Assembly (NCBI RefSeq): GCF_000010665.1
Contig: NC_012796.1
Location: 3,067,501-3,131,500 of the forward strand
Direction of reading: 5' to 3'
DNA: 64,000 nucleotides
DNA from: Solidesulfovibrio magneticus RS-1
GTDB taxonomy: Bacteria > Desulfobacterota > Desulfovibrionia > Desulfovibrionales > Desulfovibrionaceae
Shown: piece after piece, positions 52,852 to 62,603 of the stretch
How positions within the stretch are numbered: the stretch's first letter is position 1
Layout of the letters: the number at the start of each line of letters is the position of its first letter
Made by a program: the position numbers and the translations under genes
The notes under the pieces: generated by a model
Told to the model about the DNA's origin: nothing
Databases searched by the model: none
The model's input: the letters and a program-made list of their open reading frames with translations, nothing else

Positions 52852-54005
52852 CGGTCGATCTCCGGGATGACGAGGTCCAGACTGCCCAGGATGGACACGG
52901 CGTCGGCCAGAAGGGTTCCCCTGGCCAGCTCGCAGAAGACGCTCAGGTTGGAGAAGCCCGGGGCGCGCAGCTTCACGCGATACGGCTTGGGGCCGCCGTC
53001 GGAGCGCACGTGGACGAGGATTTTGCCGCGCGCGCCTTCCACGGCGTAGCAGGCCTCGCCCTTGGGGGGCTTCAGGGTCTTGGGGGCCTTGGCCGAACAG
53101 GGACCGTCCGGCAGCTCGGAAACGGCTTGGTCGATGATGTCGCAACTGGTTTCCAGCTCGTCCATGCGCACCATGTACCGGGCCATGGCATCGCCCTGGC
53201 TGTAGGCCGGGATGCGGAAGTCGAACTTGCCGTAGACGCTGTAGGGTTCGGCCCGGCGGGTGTCCACGGGCGCGCCCGAGCCCCGGATGACCGGTCCCGT
53301 GGCCCCGTAGCGGCGGGCCAGATCCACATCCATCTCGCCGATGCCTTCGCAGCGTCCGCGCAGGATCACGTTGTCCGTGACCAGATCGCGGTACATGGGC
53401 AGCCGCGAGCGCAGATGCTTGGTGAAGGCCAGGCAGCGCGGGGCGAAGTCGCCCGGCACGTCGTTGTAGACGCCGCCGAAGGTAAAGTAGGAATAGGTCA
53501 GGCGCGAGCCGGTGACGGCCTGCAGGATGTCCAGAAGGATTTCCCGGTCATCGAAGGCGTACATGATGGGGGTAAACGCCCCGAGGTCAAGCAGATAAGC
53601 CCCCCACCAGAGCAGGTGGGAGCTGATGCGGTTGAGTTCGGTGACGGCCACGCGGATATGTTCGCCGCGCTCGGGCACCTCGATGCCGGCCAGGCGTTCC
53701 ACGGCCCCGGCGTAGGCCCAGTTCCAGGCCATGGCGTGGAGGTAGTCCACCCGACCCATGTTGGGCATGAACTGGAAGTAGGTCTTTTGTTCAGCCATCC
53801 ACTCGTGCATCCGGTGAATGTAGCCAAGCACGGGTTCGGCCCGCACGATGTACTCGCCGTCGAGTTCGAGCAGGATGCGCAGCACGCCGTGGGTGGACGG
53901 GTGCTGGGGTCCCATGCTCAAAATAAGCTTGTCTTCGGTGGGACCCGGCTCGAAGCGCACCGACGAGGGGTCGCGCGGCAATTGGGCGGTGTCAAAAGCT
54001 TGCAT
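52848..54005 (-). CDS. nuoD: Complex I 49-kDa subunit NuoD
   Basis: 385 residues. Hydrogenase-large-subunit-like, lines the quinone site: GPQHPSTHGVLR (quinone-site His) near 33-44, GYIHRMHEWMAEQKTYFQ, VDYLHAMAWNWAYAGAVE. NiFe ligand CxxC motifs are absent, as expected for Complex I and against a hydrogenase role. GAGG precedes the ATG at 54005; the earlier open frame overlaps nuoC and is not used. Not fused to NuoC. Confidence 0.96.
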   Translation of the reverse strand: MQAFDTAQLPRDPSSVRFEPGPTEDKLILSMGPQHPSTHGVLRILLELDGEYIVRAEPVLGYIHRMHEWMAEQKTYFQFMPNMGRVDYLHAMAWNWAYAGAVERLAGIEVPERGEHIRVAVTELNRISSHLLWWGAYLLDLGAFTPIMYAFDDREILLDILQAVTGSRLTYSYFTFGGVYNDVPGDFAPRCLAFTKHLRSRLPMYRDLVTDNVILRGRCEGIGEMDVDLARRYGATGPVIRGSGAPVDTRRAEPYSVYGKFDFRIPAYSQGDAMARYMVRMDELETSCDIIDQAVSELPDGPCSAKAPKTLKPPKGEACYAVEGARGKILVHVRSDGGPKPYRVKLRAPGFSNLSVFCELARGTLLADAVSILGSLDLVIPEIDR

Positions 54006-54019
54006 GAATCCTCCGCGCC

Positions 54020-54568
54020 TTAGGCGTCTTCGGTCTTGGCCGGTTTGACGGCCTTGACGGCGGCGGGTTTGGGCTTTTCCGCCTCGGGTTCGGCCAGGCC
54101 GCAGTCCACGAGGTAGCCAAGGGGCATCAGGTCGGCCAGGGACTTGCGGGCCTTGTCGGCCTTGACCAGCGGATGTCCCTCGAAGTCCTCGGGCAACAGC
54201 AGATAGTGCAGGTTGGGGTGGCCCTCGAAGCGAATGCCGTAGAAATCGAAGCATTCGCGCTCGTGCCAGTCCGCGCCCGGATACACCGCGCTGATGGTCG
54301 GCAGGCTTGGGGCGTCGTGGGGGATCATGGCCCGCACCACGAGGCGGTTGGCCCCGTCCAGCAGGCTCAAGTGGTAGGTGATCTCAAAGCCGTCCTGGAG
54401 ATCGGAAGCCATGACGTCTTCGAGCAGATAGCCTTCGGCGTCGAGGACTTCCATGGCTTCCACCACCTTGGCGGCCTCCACGGTGACGGACAAGGTCATG
54501 CCGGTTTTGGCATGGTCCATGGGCGCGGAACACACCGGCCCCATCTTGGCGACAAAGGCCGGGATCAT
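54020..54568 (-). CDS. nuoC: Complex I 30-kDa subunit NuoC
   Basis: About 182 residues. Core motif region [53 protein letters not shown] (shown here in short: [14 protein letters not shown]) is diagnostic for NuoC. The C-terminal tail is Lys, Pro and Ala rich ([19 protein letters not shown]). ATG 54568 has GGGAGG upstream and its start overlaps the nuoB stop by 4 bp. Confidence 0.95.
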   Translation of the reverse strand: MIPAFVAKMGPVCSAPMDHAKTGMTLSVTVEAAKVVEAMEVLDAEGYLLEDVMASDLQDGFEITYHLSLLDGANRLVVRAMIPHDAPSLPTISAVYPGADWHERECFDFYGIRFEGHPNLHYLLLPEDFEGHPLVKADKARKSLADLMPLGYLVDCGLAEPEAEKPKPAAVKAVKPAKTEDA

Positions 54569-55095
54569 GACTGGCCTCCCTGGGGAACCTGCCACCAACG
54601 CCGTCCGGTCATCTTCTCCTGGATGGCGAAAAGGCCTTCCAGCAGCGCCTCGGGACGGGGCGGGCAGCCGGGCACGTACACGTCCACCGGGATGAGCGTA
54701 TCCACGCCCTGGATGACGTTGTACTGGTTTTCGATGTTAAACGGGCCGCCCGAGATGGCGCAGTTGCCCAGGGCCATGACGTAGCGCGGGGCCGGCATCT
54801 GCTCGTAGAGCCGCACCACGGCCGGGGCCATCTTCTTGTTGACCGTGCCGGCCACGATCATAAGGTCGGACTGGCGCGGCGAGGGACGGAAGACTTCCGC
54901 GCCGTAGCGGGCGATATCGAAGCGGGCCATGCCCACGGCCATCATTTCAATGGCGCAGCAGGCCAGGCCAAAGGTCATGGGCCAGATGGACATGGCCCGG
55001 CACACGTCCACCAGCTTCTGGACCGCCGGCTGGGCGATCAGGGCCGGGTCGACCGTATTTACGGCCGGGGCGAGACTTGGATTTTGCGGGGCCAT
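54565..55095 (-). CDS. nuoB: Complex I subunit NuoB (cluster N2)
   Basis: 176 residues. Holds cluster N2, the last before quinone: C46-C47 ([10 protein letters not shown]), C112 (GNCAISGG) and C144 ([12 protein letters not shown]). All four ligands are present. The start lies 37 bp inside nuoA, an unusually long but clean overlap. Confidence 0.97.
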   Translation of the reverse strand: MAPQNPSLAPAVNTVDPALIAQPAVQKLVDVCRAMSIWPMTFGLACCAIEMMAVGMARFDIARYGAEVFRPSPRQSDLMIVAGTVNKKMAPAVVRLYEQMPAPRYVMALGNCAISGGPFNIENQYNVIQGVDTLIPVDVYVPGCPPRPEALLEGLFAIQEKMTGRRWWQVPQGGQS

Positions 55096-55451
55096 GTGAA
55101 CACTCCCTTGCGCATGAAGTAGACGACGGCGGCGGCCAGCACCGCCAGAAACACCAACAGTTTAAACGTCGTGGCCAGTCCCTGGGGCGAGGCGTAGGCC
55201 GCCGCCACCGGGAAGAGGTAGAGGATGTCCACCTCGAAGGCCAAGAAGATCAGGGCGTAGAAGTAGTAATTGATGCCGAACTTGATCCAAGAGTTGCCGT
55301 GGGTGGGCACGCCGCACTCGTAGGATTCGCCCATGGCCCCGCCATGCGCCTTTGGGGCGATGAGCAGCGAGCCGACCAACGGGCCTGCGGCAAATAGGAC
55401 GCCGCCCAGGAAAAAGAGCAGTATCGCCGCTTGCAGCCAAGTGAAAACCAT
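55059..55451 (-). CDS. nuoA: Complex I subunit NuoA
   Basis: 130 residues, three membrane helices. Seen: [40 protein letters not shown] region (key pieces YECG and FDVEI-like [10 protein letters not shown]). GGAGGAG lies before the ATG. Overlaps nuoB by 37 bp. Preceded by a stem-loop that spans the nuoN stop. Confidence 0.96.
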   Translation of the reverse strand: MVFTWLQAAILLFFLGGVLFAAGPLVGSLLIAPKAHGGAMGESYECGVPTHGNSWIKFGINYYFYALIFLAFEVDILYLFPVAAAYASPQGLATTFKLLVFLAVLAAAVVYFMRKGVFTWPRKIQVSPRP

Positions 55452-55478
55452 GCGTCCTCTCCTCCTTTCGAAGTTGCG

Positions 55479-55514
55479 GTAACCGTGTCTCTAGGCGTTG
55501 GGACGCACGGTTAC
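55479..55514 (-). repeat. Stem-loop across the nuoN stop and nuoA leader
   Basis: GTAACCGTG (55479-55487) pairs exactly with CACGGTTAC (55506-55514) around an 18-nt loop. One arm contains the nuoN stop codon. Could set the relative expression of the two halves of the operon. Confidence 0.55.
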
Positions 55515-56914
55515 GGATGCAGCTGGCCGGCCGCCTGGGCGGCCAGATCGTACAGGGGCGCGGGCAGGATGCCGAGCAGCAGCACCAGCACGGCCAAGGC
55601 CCCGCCAAAGATCAGGTAGCCGCGCGGCCAGACGATGGCCGGCGCGTCGGATTCACCGGTGTAGGCATGGCGCACCATGCTCAGGTAGTAGTAGATGGAG
55701 ATGGCCGTATTGAGCACGGCCACGATGACCAGCCAGTGGTAGCCCTGGTCCCAGGCGGCCGAGAGCAAAAACAGCTTGCCGGCGAAACCGGCGGTGGGCG
55801 GCAGCCCCACCAGGGAGAAGGCGGCCACGGCCAGGATCATGGCCAGGGCCGGGGCGCGCTTGTACAGGCCGTCGAGGTCGTCGAGACTGGGGTTCTCGTC
55901 GTTTTTGGCGATGGCGCACACGACGTAGAAGGCGGCCAGGTTCATGAGGATGTAGGCCAGGCTGTAGAAGGCGGCGGCCGACATGCCGGCGGCCGAGCCG
56001 GCGGCAAGGCCGAGCATCACGTAGCCGGCGTGGGCCACCGAGGAGAAACCGAGCAAGCGCTTCAGGTCGCGCTGGACCAGGGCGGCCAGGTTGCCGGCGG
56101 TCATGGACACCGCGCCGAGGATGGCCAGGATGGTGGTGACCTCAAGATGGGGGGCCACGAAGGCGGCCAGCCGCACCAGCACCACCACGGCCCCGAGCTT
56201 GGGGATGGTGGCCACGTAGGCGGCGGTTTCGTTTTTCGCGCCCTGGTAGACGTCCGGGCACCAGAAGTGGAACGGGAACAGCGCCAGCTTGTAGAAGAAA
56301 CCGGCCAGGAACAGGGTCAAACCGATGACGGCCATGGGCGCGTCAGCAAAGCTCCAGGACGTGGCGGCCAGTCCCGACAGGTAGGTCGTGTGCTTGGCCG
56401 CGATGATGTAGGACAGGCCGAAAAGCGCCAGGGCGGTCACGGCCGCGCCGAAGAGGATGTACTTGATGCCGGCCTCGGCCGCCCGACGATCCTGGCCGCG
56501 AAGCGGGATCAGGGCGTAGAGGCTGTAGGAGGACAACTCCAGGGCCAGATACAAGGTGATGAGTTCCACGCACGAGGCGAGCAGCATCAACCCCCAGGCC
56601 GACAGGGCCAGGAGCATGAAGTAGTCCGGGGTCAGGTCCTTGCCTTCCTTGTTGCCGGCGGCGATGCCCGTCACCACGGCGAACCCGAAGGCGATGAGCA
56701 GTTTAAAGAACTGCGACAGGCCGTCGAGCTTGTAGGCGGCGTAGAGGAACTCGCCGCGTTCGCCCAGGGCGAAAAGCGCGGCCAGGACGCCAAGGCCGGC
56801 AGCCATGGGCAGCCAGGAGGCCACCGACTGCTTCTTGTCGCTGATGCTGGCGACAAAAAGGGCGCACACCAGACCCAACAGCCACAGTTCGGGCAGAAGC
56901 GAGAAGATGCTCAT
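55511..56914 (-). CDS. nuoN: Complex I antiporter-like subunit NuoN
   Basis: 467 residues, 14 predicted helices. Proton-channel residues are visible: Glu in TLYLALELSSYSLYAL and Lys in FFYKLALFPFHFWCPDVYQGA, the latter a NuoN signature. The start overlaps the nuoM stop by 4 bp. Confidence 0.96.
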   Translation of the reverse strand: MSIFSLLPELWLLGLVCALFVASISDKKQSVASWLPMAAGLGVLAALFALGERGEFLYAAYKLDGLSQFFKLLIAFGFAVVTGIAAGNKEGKDLTPDYFMLLALSAWGLMLLASCVELITLYLALELSSYSLYALIPLRGQDRRAAEAGIKYILFGAAVTALALFGLSYIIAAKHTTYLSGLAATSWSFADAPMAVIGLTLFLAGFFYKLALFPFHFWCPDVYQGAKNETAAYVATIPKLGAVVVLVRLAAFVAPHLEVTTILAILGAVSMTAGNLAALVQRDLKRLLGFSSVAHAGYVMLGLAAGSAAGMSAAAFYSLAYILMNLAAFYVVCAIAKNDENPSLDDLDGLYKRAPALAMILAVAAFSLVGLPPTAGFAGKLFLLSAAWDQGYHWLVIVAVLNTAISIYYYLSMVRHAYTGESDAPAIVWPRGYLIFGGALAVLVLLLGILPAPLYDLAAQAAGQLHP

Positions 56915-58485
56915 GGATGCTCCTTGGAGACGGCGTCGACGGCCTCGGCCACGGCCAGGGGCGCGGCCAGGTTAAACCGCTCGGCCATGGACATGTCCTT
57001 GTGCAGTCCCATGGCCGTGTTCTTGGCCTCCATGGCGGACAGCACCCGCGTGATGGAGGGCTCGATGGTTTTGATGCAAAGGGCCGGGGCCAGGCCGATG
57101 TAGAAGACCAGGATGCCAAGGGGAGCAAGCGTCACCCACTCGCGCAGTCCCAGGTCGCCCCAGGACGGCTTGTAGGCGGCCGGTTCGCCCCAGGTCACCC
57201 GCTGGAGCAGGCGCAGCATGTAGGCGGCGGCCAGCATGGCTCCGGGCACGGCGGCAAAGCCCACCCAGGGGTTGCCCTGGAAGGCCCCGATCAGGACCAG
57301 CACCTCGCCGATGAAGCTGTTGGTGCCGGGGAAGGCCAGGGAAGACAGGGAGAAGACGCCAAACAGGAACATGAAGGCCGGCATGAACTTGCCCAGCCCC
57401 TGGTTGTCGGCGATTTCGCGGCTGTGGCTGCGCTCGTAGAGCAGGCCGATCATCATGAAGAGGCCACCAGTGGTGATGCCGTGGTTGAGCATCTGCAGGA
57501 TCGCGCCGGACACGCCTTTGACGCTAAACAGGAAGATGCCAAGCGTCACAAAGCCCATGTGCCCCACCGAGGAGTAGGCGATGAGCTTTTTGATGTCCGT
57601 CTGGCCAAGGGCTATGCAGCCGCCGTAGATGATGCCGGCGATGGACACGGCGATCAAAAGCGGCGCGAAGGTCTCGGCCGCGGCCGGGGTGAGCGGCAGG
57701 CAGAAGCGCAGGAAGCCGTAGGTGCCCATCTTTAAGAGGATGGCGGCCAGGAGCACGCTGCCGGCGGCCGGGGCCTCGACGTGGGCGGCGGGCAGCCAAG
57801 TATGGAACGGAAACATGGGCACCTTGATGGCAAAGGCCAGGGCCATGGCCAGGAAGGCCCAGAACTGGAACTTGAAGGCGTAGCTCTTTTCCATCAGCTC
57901 CGGGATGGAGAAGGTGCCGCCCACCTGCCTAAAGGCCACGATGGCGGCCAGGAGCAAGGTGGAGCCGGCCAGGGTGTAGAGGAAGAACTTGATGGAGGCG
58001 TAGCGCCGACGGGGGCCGCCCCAGACGGCGATGAGCAGGTACATGGGGACCAGCATGGCCTCCCAGAAGACGTAGAACAGGACAAAGTCCAGGGCCGCGA
58101 ACACCCCGATGCACGAGGCGGTCATGAGCAGCAGGCAGACATGGAACTCGGTGACGCGCTTGGCGATGTAGGTCCAGGACCCGAGCACGCACAAGGGCAG
58201 CATGAGCGCCGTCAAAAGGATCATGTAGAGGCTCAGGCCGTCCACGCCCAGGTGGTAGGTCATGCCCAGGGCCGGCAGCCAGTCGGCTTTTTCCACGAAC
58301 TGGAAGGCCGGGCCGTCAGGGACATAGCCGAGAAGCGGCAAGGAAAGCAGGCATTCGAGGATGCCGACGGCCAGGGTCGTCATCCGCACCGTCCAGTCGC
58401 GGCGCATAAACAGCAGCGCCACGGCGGCGACAAGCGGCACGACAATCAGCGCCGTCACTACCGGGAATCCGTTTTGGGTCATCAT
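56911..58485 (-). CDS. nuoM: Complex I antiporter-like subunit NuoM
   Basis: 524 residues, about 14 helices. Channel residues: Glu in LFYVFWEAMLVPMY, Lys in AFAIKVPMFPFHTWLPAAHVEAP (NuoM signature), Lys in AILLKMGTYGFLR. Follows the nuoL-like gene by 24 bp. Confidence 0.97.
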   Translation of the reverse strand: MMTQNGFPVVTALIVVPLVAAVALLFMRRDWTVRMTTLAVGILECLLSLPLLGYVPDGPAFQFVEKADWLPALGMTYHLGVDGLSLYMILLTALMLPLCVLGSWTYIAKRVTEFHVCLLLMTASCIGVFAALDFVLFYVFWEAMLVPMYLLIAVWGGPRRRYASIKFFLYTLAGSTLLLAAIVAFRQVGGTFSIPELMEKSYAFKFQFWAFLAMALAFAIKVPMFPFHTWLPAAHVEAPAAGSVLLAAILLKMGTYGFLRFCLPLTPAAAETFAPLLIAVSIAGIIYGGCIALGQTDIKKLIAYSSVGHMGFVTLGIFLFSVKGVSGAILQMLNHGITTGGLFMMIGLLYERSHSREIADNQGLGKFMPAFMFLFGVFSLSSLAFPGTNSFIGEVLVLIGAFQGNPWVGFAAVPGAMLAAAYMLRLLQRVTWGEPAAYKPSWGDLGLREWVTLAPLGILVFYIGLAPALCIKTIEPSITRVLSAMEAKNTAMGLHKDMSMAERFNLAAPLAVAEAVDAVSKEHP

Positions 58486-58509
58486 GAGTATCGCTCCCTT
58501 CCCTGCCCG

Positions 58510-60321
58510 TTACCGCAGCCACACGACCACGAACACGACCAGGCCGATGGCCACGGCGGCGGCCAGATAATCCTGCAACCGTCCGGTCTGGCTGCGGGCG
58601 ACCGTCGCCCCGCCGACCTCGCGCACGCCCTTGGCCGAACCGTCCAGGACGCCGTCTATGACCTTGACGTCGAACACGCTGGTGAGAAAGCCGGCCTCGA
58701 TAAGGGCCTTGAGCCCGATCTTCTCGTAGACGTCGGTCCAGATGTTGTCGATGGCGGCGGCCGGCACGCTGACGAGCTTCACAAACCACCGGCCAATAAG
58801 GCGGTAGAGGATGTCAAAGTCGAGGTTGCGGCTGGCATGGGGCGGAATGATGGCCCGCATGAGGTAGAACCCAAGGCCGGTGAAGCCCAGGATCAGGCAG
58901 GCCTGGAGCACGTGCCAGGCGGTGTAGGGCTGGTAGTCGGTGGGGTACGGCAAGATCCCGTAGAGCAGATCCGGAAACAGGCCCGTGCCCAGGCACAACA
59001 GCGACGAGACGGCCATGCCCAGGTACATGTTCCAGGGGATGGGCTTTAATTCCACGGTGCTCTTGGGCTTGGCCCAGAAGGCGAAGTACGGCAGCTTGAT
59101 GCCCACGGAAAGGAACGTGCCCACGGCGGCCAGCTCCATGCCCAGCGCCAGCCAGGTGCGATGGGCCTCGGCCGCGCCGGTGATGGTCATGGTCTTGGAG
59201 ACGAAGCCGTTGAAAAGCGGCATGCCCGAGATGGAGACCGCGCCGACCATGTAGCAGATCATGACGAGCGGAAGCCGGGAGGCCAGGCCGCCAAGCTCGG
59301 TGAGCTTGGCCGTGCCGGCCGAGTACAGCAGGCAGCCCGCGCCCATGAAGAGCAAGCCCTTATAGAGGATGTGGGCATAGGCGTGGGCGCAGGCCCCGTC
59401 GATGGTCATGGCCGTGCCGATGCCGATACCGCACACCATGTACCCGACCTGGGAGACGATGTGGTAGGACAGGATGCGCCGGGCGTTGTTCTCGATGGTG
59501 GCGTAGAAGACGCCGTAGAGGCACATGACCACGCCGGCCACGGCCAGGATGTCGAAGCCGGCGTAGGCCCGGGCCAGGACGTAGACGGCGGTCTTGGTGG
59601 TAAAGGCGCTCATGAAGACCGCGCCGGTGACCGTGGCTTCGGGGTAGGCGTCGGGCAGCCAGGCGTGCAGCGGCACGCAGGCGGCGTTGACCAGGAAACC
59701 GATGAGGATGATGTAGTCGTAGTAGCGCGCGGCCTCGGGGGCGACGGCGGTGAAGGCGAAGGTGCCCAGTTCCGAGTAACGCAGGAGCAGGCCGGCCAGG
59801 AGGAACAGGCCGCCGAAGATGTGGAACAGGAAGTAGCGGAAGCCGGCGGCCGTGGCGGCTTGGGTGCCGCGCAGCCAGATGAGGAAGACCGAGCCGATGC
59901 TCATGACTTCCCAGAAGATGAACAGCGTAATGTAGTCGCCGGCGAACACGCAGCCAAACCCGCCGGCGATGTAGAGGCAGGCGGCCATGTGCTGGCCCCG
60001 GTCAGCCACGTGCAGGGCGTAGATGAAGCCGATAAGCGACTGGATGGCGAAGACGTTGGCGAAAACCAGGGCCAACGTGTCCACCCGGCCCAGGGACAGG
60101 GTCTGGCCGAGGTAGTGCAGGGTGGCCAGTTCGCGCGCGCCGTCGCCGCCAAAGGTCAGGGCCATGACCGAGAAGATGGCCAGCACCGGCGGAGCCAGGA
60201 GCAGCCAGCGCCAGGTCATGTAGCGTTCGTTGGACAGAAAGGCCATGACCAGGGCCAGGGCCAGAAACCCGATGGAAGGATGGAGGAAATGGATCCCCGC
60301 GAGCTGATCAAGGCCGGCCAT
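58510..60321 (-). CDS. NuoL-like antiporter subunit (MrpD/NuoL hybrid look)
   Basis: About 603 residues. Channel Glu in FIFWEVMSIGS; the broken-helix Lys position of TM7 is Asn (LVNAACVPLHAWLPDAYPEA), as in a branch of MrpD/MnhD-like proteins; TM8 Lys is present (AFTTKTAVYVLAR). The C-terminus (KVIDGVLDGSAKGV, then RSQTGRLQDYLA) matches the NuoL tail with its lateral helix. It probably fills the NuoL place at the distal end. Start ATG 60321 is chosen: GGAGG lies 6 nt upstream; ATG 60327 is also in frame. Overlaps the upstream small gene by 14 bp. Confidence 0.88.
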   Translation of the reverse strand: MAGLDQLAGIHFLHPSIGFLALALVMAFLSNERYMTWRWLLLAPPVLAIFSVMALTFGGDGARELATLHYLGQTLSLGRVDTLALVFANVFAIQSLIGFIYALHVADRGQHMAACLYIAGGFGCVFAGDYITLFIFWEVMSIGSVFLIWLRGTQAATAAGFRYFLFHIFGGLFLLAGLLLRYSELGTFAFTAVAPEAARYYDYIILIGFLVNAACVPLHAWLPDAYPEATVTGAVFMSAFTTKTAVYVLARAYAGFDILAVAGVVMCLYGVFYATIENNARRILSYHIVSQVGYMVCGIGIGTAMTIDGACAHAYAHILYKGLLFMGAGCLLYSAGTAKLTELGGLASRLPLVMICYMVGAVSISGMPLFNGFVSKTMTITGAAEAHRTWLALGMELAAVGTFLSVGIKLPYFAFWAKPKSTVELKPIPWNMYLGMAVSSLLCLGTGLFPDLLYGILPYPTDYQPYTAWHVLQACLILGFTGLGFYLMRAIIPPHASRNLDFDILYRLIGRWFVKLVSVPAAAIDNIWTDVYEKIGLKALIEAGFLTSVFDVKVIDGVLDGSAKGVREVGGATVARSQTGRLQDYLAAAVAIGLVVFVVVWLR

Positions 60322-60574
60322 TGTCATCCTCCGGACGCGCCAACACGGGGTAGACGATCTTTTTGAGCACATAGACCATGGCTATGGCCGCTCCCAGGGA
60401 AAACACGGCCCAGAAGCCGGGCAACCCTTCGCCGACAAAGTGCGGATGATGGGGCGTTATAAAGAGATTTAAGGCCACCAGCGCCCCGAGCACTGTAAAC
60501 AAGGCCTTTTTCCAGGCGTCCGCCCTGGCCCTGGCCGCTTCGAGCCAGCTCCCCAGCAGTTGCGGTTCCCGCAT
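60308..60574 (-). CDS. Small two-helix membrane protein of the nuo operon
   Basis: 88 residues with two membrane helices (ALFTVLGALVALNLFIT and GFWAVFSLGAAIAMVYVL) joined by an HPHF-containing loop (TPHHPHFVGEGLPG), ending in a charged tail. Located between two antiporter subunit genes and overlapping the nuoL-like start. Not a standard Nuo subunit; probably an accessory chain or structural helix of the extended membrane arm. GGAGG precedes the start. Confidence 0.78.
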   Translation of the reverse strand: MREPQLLGSWLEAARARADAWKKALFTVLGALVALNLFITPHHPHFVGEGLPGFWAVFSLGAAIAMVYVLKKIVYPVLARPEDDNGRP

Positions 60575-60763
60575 GACGTCCTCCCTTGCTTCCGAAACGG
60601 CGCGTTCTGCGCGCCGGCAGCTTTCATTTCACGCGACCTTGGGCCTTGCGCCCGAGGTCTCCAACCGCCCGGCTTCTCCCGGTCGGCCGGTCATGGCCAC
60701 GACTCCCCTGCCCTCACGCCGCGCGCGCCCATGGCGGGCAGCCTGCGTCGGCGCGCCTAACCG

Positions 60764-60785
60764 GCGAAATACGGGCGTATTTCGC
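60764..60785. repeat. Stem-loop in the 223-bp gap of the nuo operon
   Basis: GCGAAATAC (60764-60772) pairs exactly with GTATTTCGC (60777-60785), loop GGGC. No T-run. The gap (60575-60797) has no gene that I can support. Confidence 0.5.
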
Positions 60786-60797
60786 GGCGGGGCTTGC

Positions 60798-62291
60798 CTA
60801 GAACCCTCCGAACACGTCGGTAAACGAGCCGAAGGTTCCCGGGAAAAGCCCGAGCAGCACGGAGATCAGCGCTGTCAGGCAAAGGGGCACCACCATGACC
60901 ATGGGGGCCTCCTTGAAGTGGGAATGATCCACGCCCTCGGCCGGGGGCCGGAAAAAGGCCCGGTAGACCACCGGCACGAAGTAACCGGCGTTTAAGAGCG
61001 TGGAGGCGAGCAGGGCCAGCAGCAGGATGTATTGATGGATGCTGACGGCCCCGTTGGCCAGATACCATTTGGTGACGAAGCCGGAGACCGGCGGTACGCC
61101 GATCATGGACAGGGCGGCCACGGCAAAGGCCCCGAAAGTAAACGGCATCTTGCGGCCGATGCCGTCCATGAGCGGGATCTGTTTGAGGTGTGTGGCCACG
61201 TAGATCGCGCCGGCGGCAAAAAAGAGCGTGATCTTGGCAAAGGCGTGGTGGGCGATGTGGAGCAGCCCGCCCTTGACGGCCAGGGGACTGAGCATGGCCA
61301 CGCCGATGATGATGTAGGACAGCTGACTGACGGTGGAATAGGCCAGCCGGGCTTTGAGGTCGTCTTTAGTCAGCGCGATGATGGAGGCCACCACGATGGT
61401 GAAGGCGGCCAGGTAGGCGGTGATGAGTCCCAGGCCCAGGCTGGACAGCAGATCCACGCCGAAGCAGGACAGCATGATGCGCGACACCGAGAACACGCCG
61501 GCCTTGACCACGGCCACGGCGTGCAGCAGGGCCGAGACCGGGGTGGGCGCGACCATGGCCGAGGGCAGCCAGTTGTGGATGGGCATGAGCGCCGCCTTGC
61601 CCAGGCCGTAGAGGAACAGGAAGTAGGTGATGGTCACGAGCTTGGGATCGGCCCCCGGCGGGAACATGCCGCGCGAGATGTCGCCGAGGTTGAAGTCCAG
61701 CGTGCCGCACAGGACGTAGGTGAGGATCATGGCCGGCAGCAGGAACAGCTTGGAGGTGCCCATCAAGTACACCAAGTACTTGCGCGCGCCCTTGTACCCC
61801 TCTTCGTCCTGATGGTGGGCAACCAGGGGATAGGTGAAGACGGTGATGACCTCGTAGAAGAGGTAGAGCGTGACCACGGTGCCGGAAAAGGCCACGCCGA
61901 CCGCGCCGAAGATGGCCACGGCGAAGCAGAAGTAGTAGCGCGTCTGGGCGTGCTCATTAAGCGATCGCATGTAGCCGATGTTGTAGCTGGTGGCGAAAAA
62001 CCACAGAAACGTGGCCACGATGGCGAAGATGAGCGAGAGGCCGTCCACGGCGAAGGTGATGGAGACGCCGGGGAAGAAGGTGACGAGGTGGTAGGTCCAG
62101 ATGACGCCGTCCAGGACGCCCGGAACCATGGACAGGACCGAGAAAAAAGCCAGGGCGGCGGCGGCAAAGGAGACGCCTTCCCGGAGGTTGATGTTTTTAC
62201 GCAGTCGCCACAGGGCGAGTGGAGCCAGGAACGTGATGACCAGGGGCACAAGCACCCGGGCGCTCTCAACGGTATGCACGCTGGCGGCCAT
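60798..62291 (-). CDS. Additional antiporter-type subunit (MrpD/NuoM-like)
   Basis: 497 residues, about 14 helices. Channel residues: Glu in LYLFYEVITVFTYP, Lys in GLGKAALMPIHNWLPSAM, Lys in AVVKAGVFSVSR, so it looks pump-competent. It lacks the NuoL C-terminal extension and resembles Mrp/formate-hydrogenlyase type antiporter chains. With NuoL-like, NuoM and NuoN it makes four antiporter-type subunits, one more than canonical Complex I. It follows nuoK by 3 bp. Confidence 0.92.
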   Translation of the reverse strand: MAASVHTVESARVLVPLVITFLAPLALWRLRKNINLREGVSFAAAALAFFSVLSMVPGVLDGVIWTYHLVTFFPGVSITFAVDGLSLIFAIVATFLWFFATSYNIGYMRSLNEHAQTRYYFCFAVAIFGAVGVAFSGTVVTLYLFYEVITVFTYPLVAHHQDEEGYKGARKYLVYLMGTSKLFLLPAMILTYVLCGTLDFNLGDISRGMFPPGADPKLVTITYFLFLYGLGKAALMPIHNWLPSAMVAPTPVSALLHAVAVVKAGVFSVSRIMLSCFGVDLLSSLGLGLITAYLAAFTIVVASIIALTKDDLKARLAYSTVSQLSYIIIGVAMLSPLAVKGGLLHIAHHAFAKITLFFAAGAIYVATHLKQIPLMDGIGRKMPFTFGAFAVAALSMIGVPPVSGFVTKWYLANGAVSIHQYILLLALLASTLLNAGYFVPVVYRAFFRPPAEGVDHSHFKEAPMVMVVPLCLTALISVLLGLFPGTFGSFTDVFGGF

Positions 62292-62294
62292 GGA

Positions 62295-62603
62295 CTACCC
62301 CTTGAGTTCGCTGGGGGCGTCCGCCGAGGCGTCCCCGAACCGTTTGGAAACAACCAAGACAATGGCCAGGACCAGCGTCGCCTCGGCGGCGGCCAGCCCC
62401 ATGACCAGAAGCGCTCCGAGCTGTCCGAGCACGGCGTCGGCCGAGGTCAGCTGGGCGGCGGCCACGATGGACAGGCCCGCGCCGTTTAACATCAGCTCCA
62501 CGCCGATGAGCATGCCGACCAGCGTGCGCCGGGCGACCAGGGCGTAGAGGCCAAGGCCGAGCAGGAGCAGGGCCACGGTCTGGTAGAAGACAAGCGGATT
62601 CAT
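62295..62603 (-). CDS. nuoK: Complex I subunit NuoK
   Basis: 102 residues, three helices. Seen: RRTLVGMLIGVELMLNGAGL (conserved Glu36 type position) and GLAAAEATLVLAIVL (second buried Glu). Overlaps the nuoJ stop by 4 bp. Links the antiporter chain to the quinone site. Confidence 0.97.
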   Translation of the reverse strand: MNPLVFYQTVALLLLGLGLYALVARRTLVGMLIGVELMLNGAGLSIVAAAQLTSADAVLGQLGALLVMGLAAAEATLVLAIVLVVSKRFGDASADAPSELKG

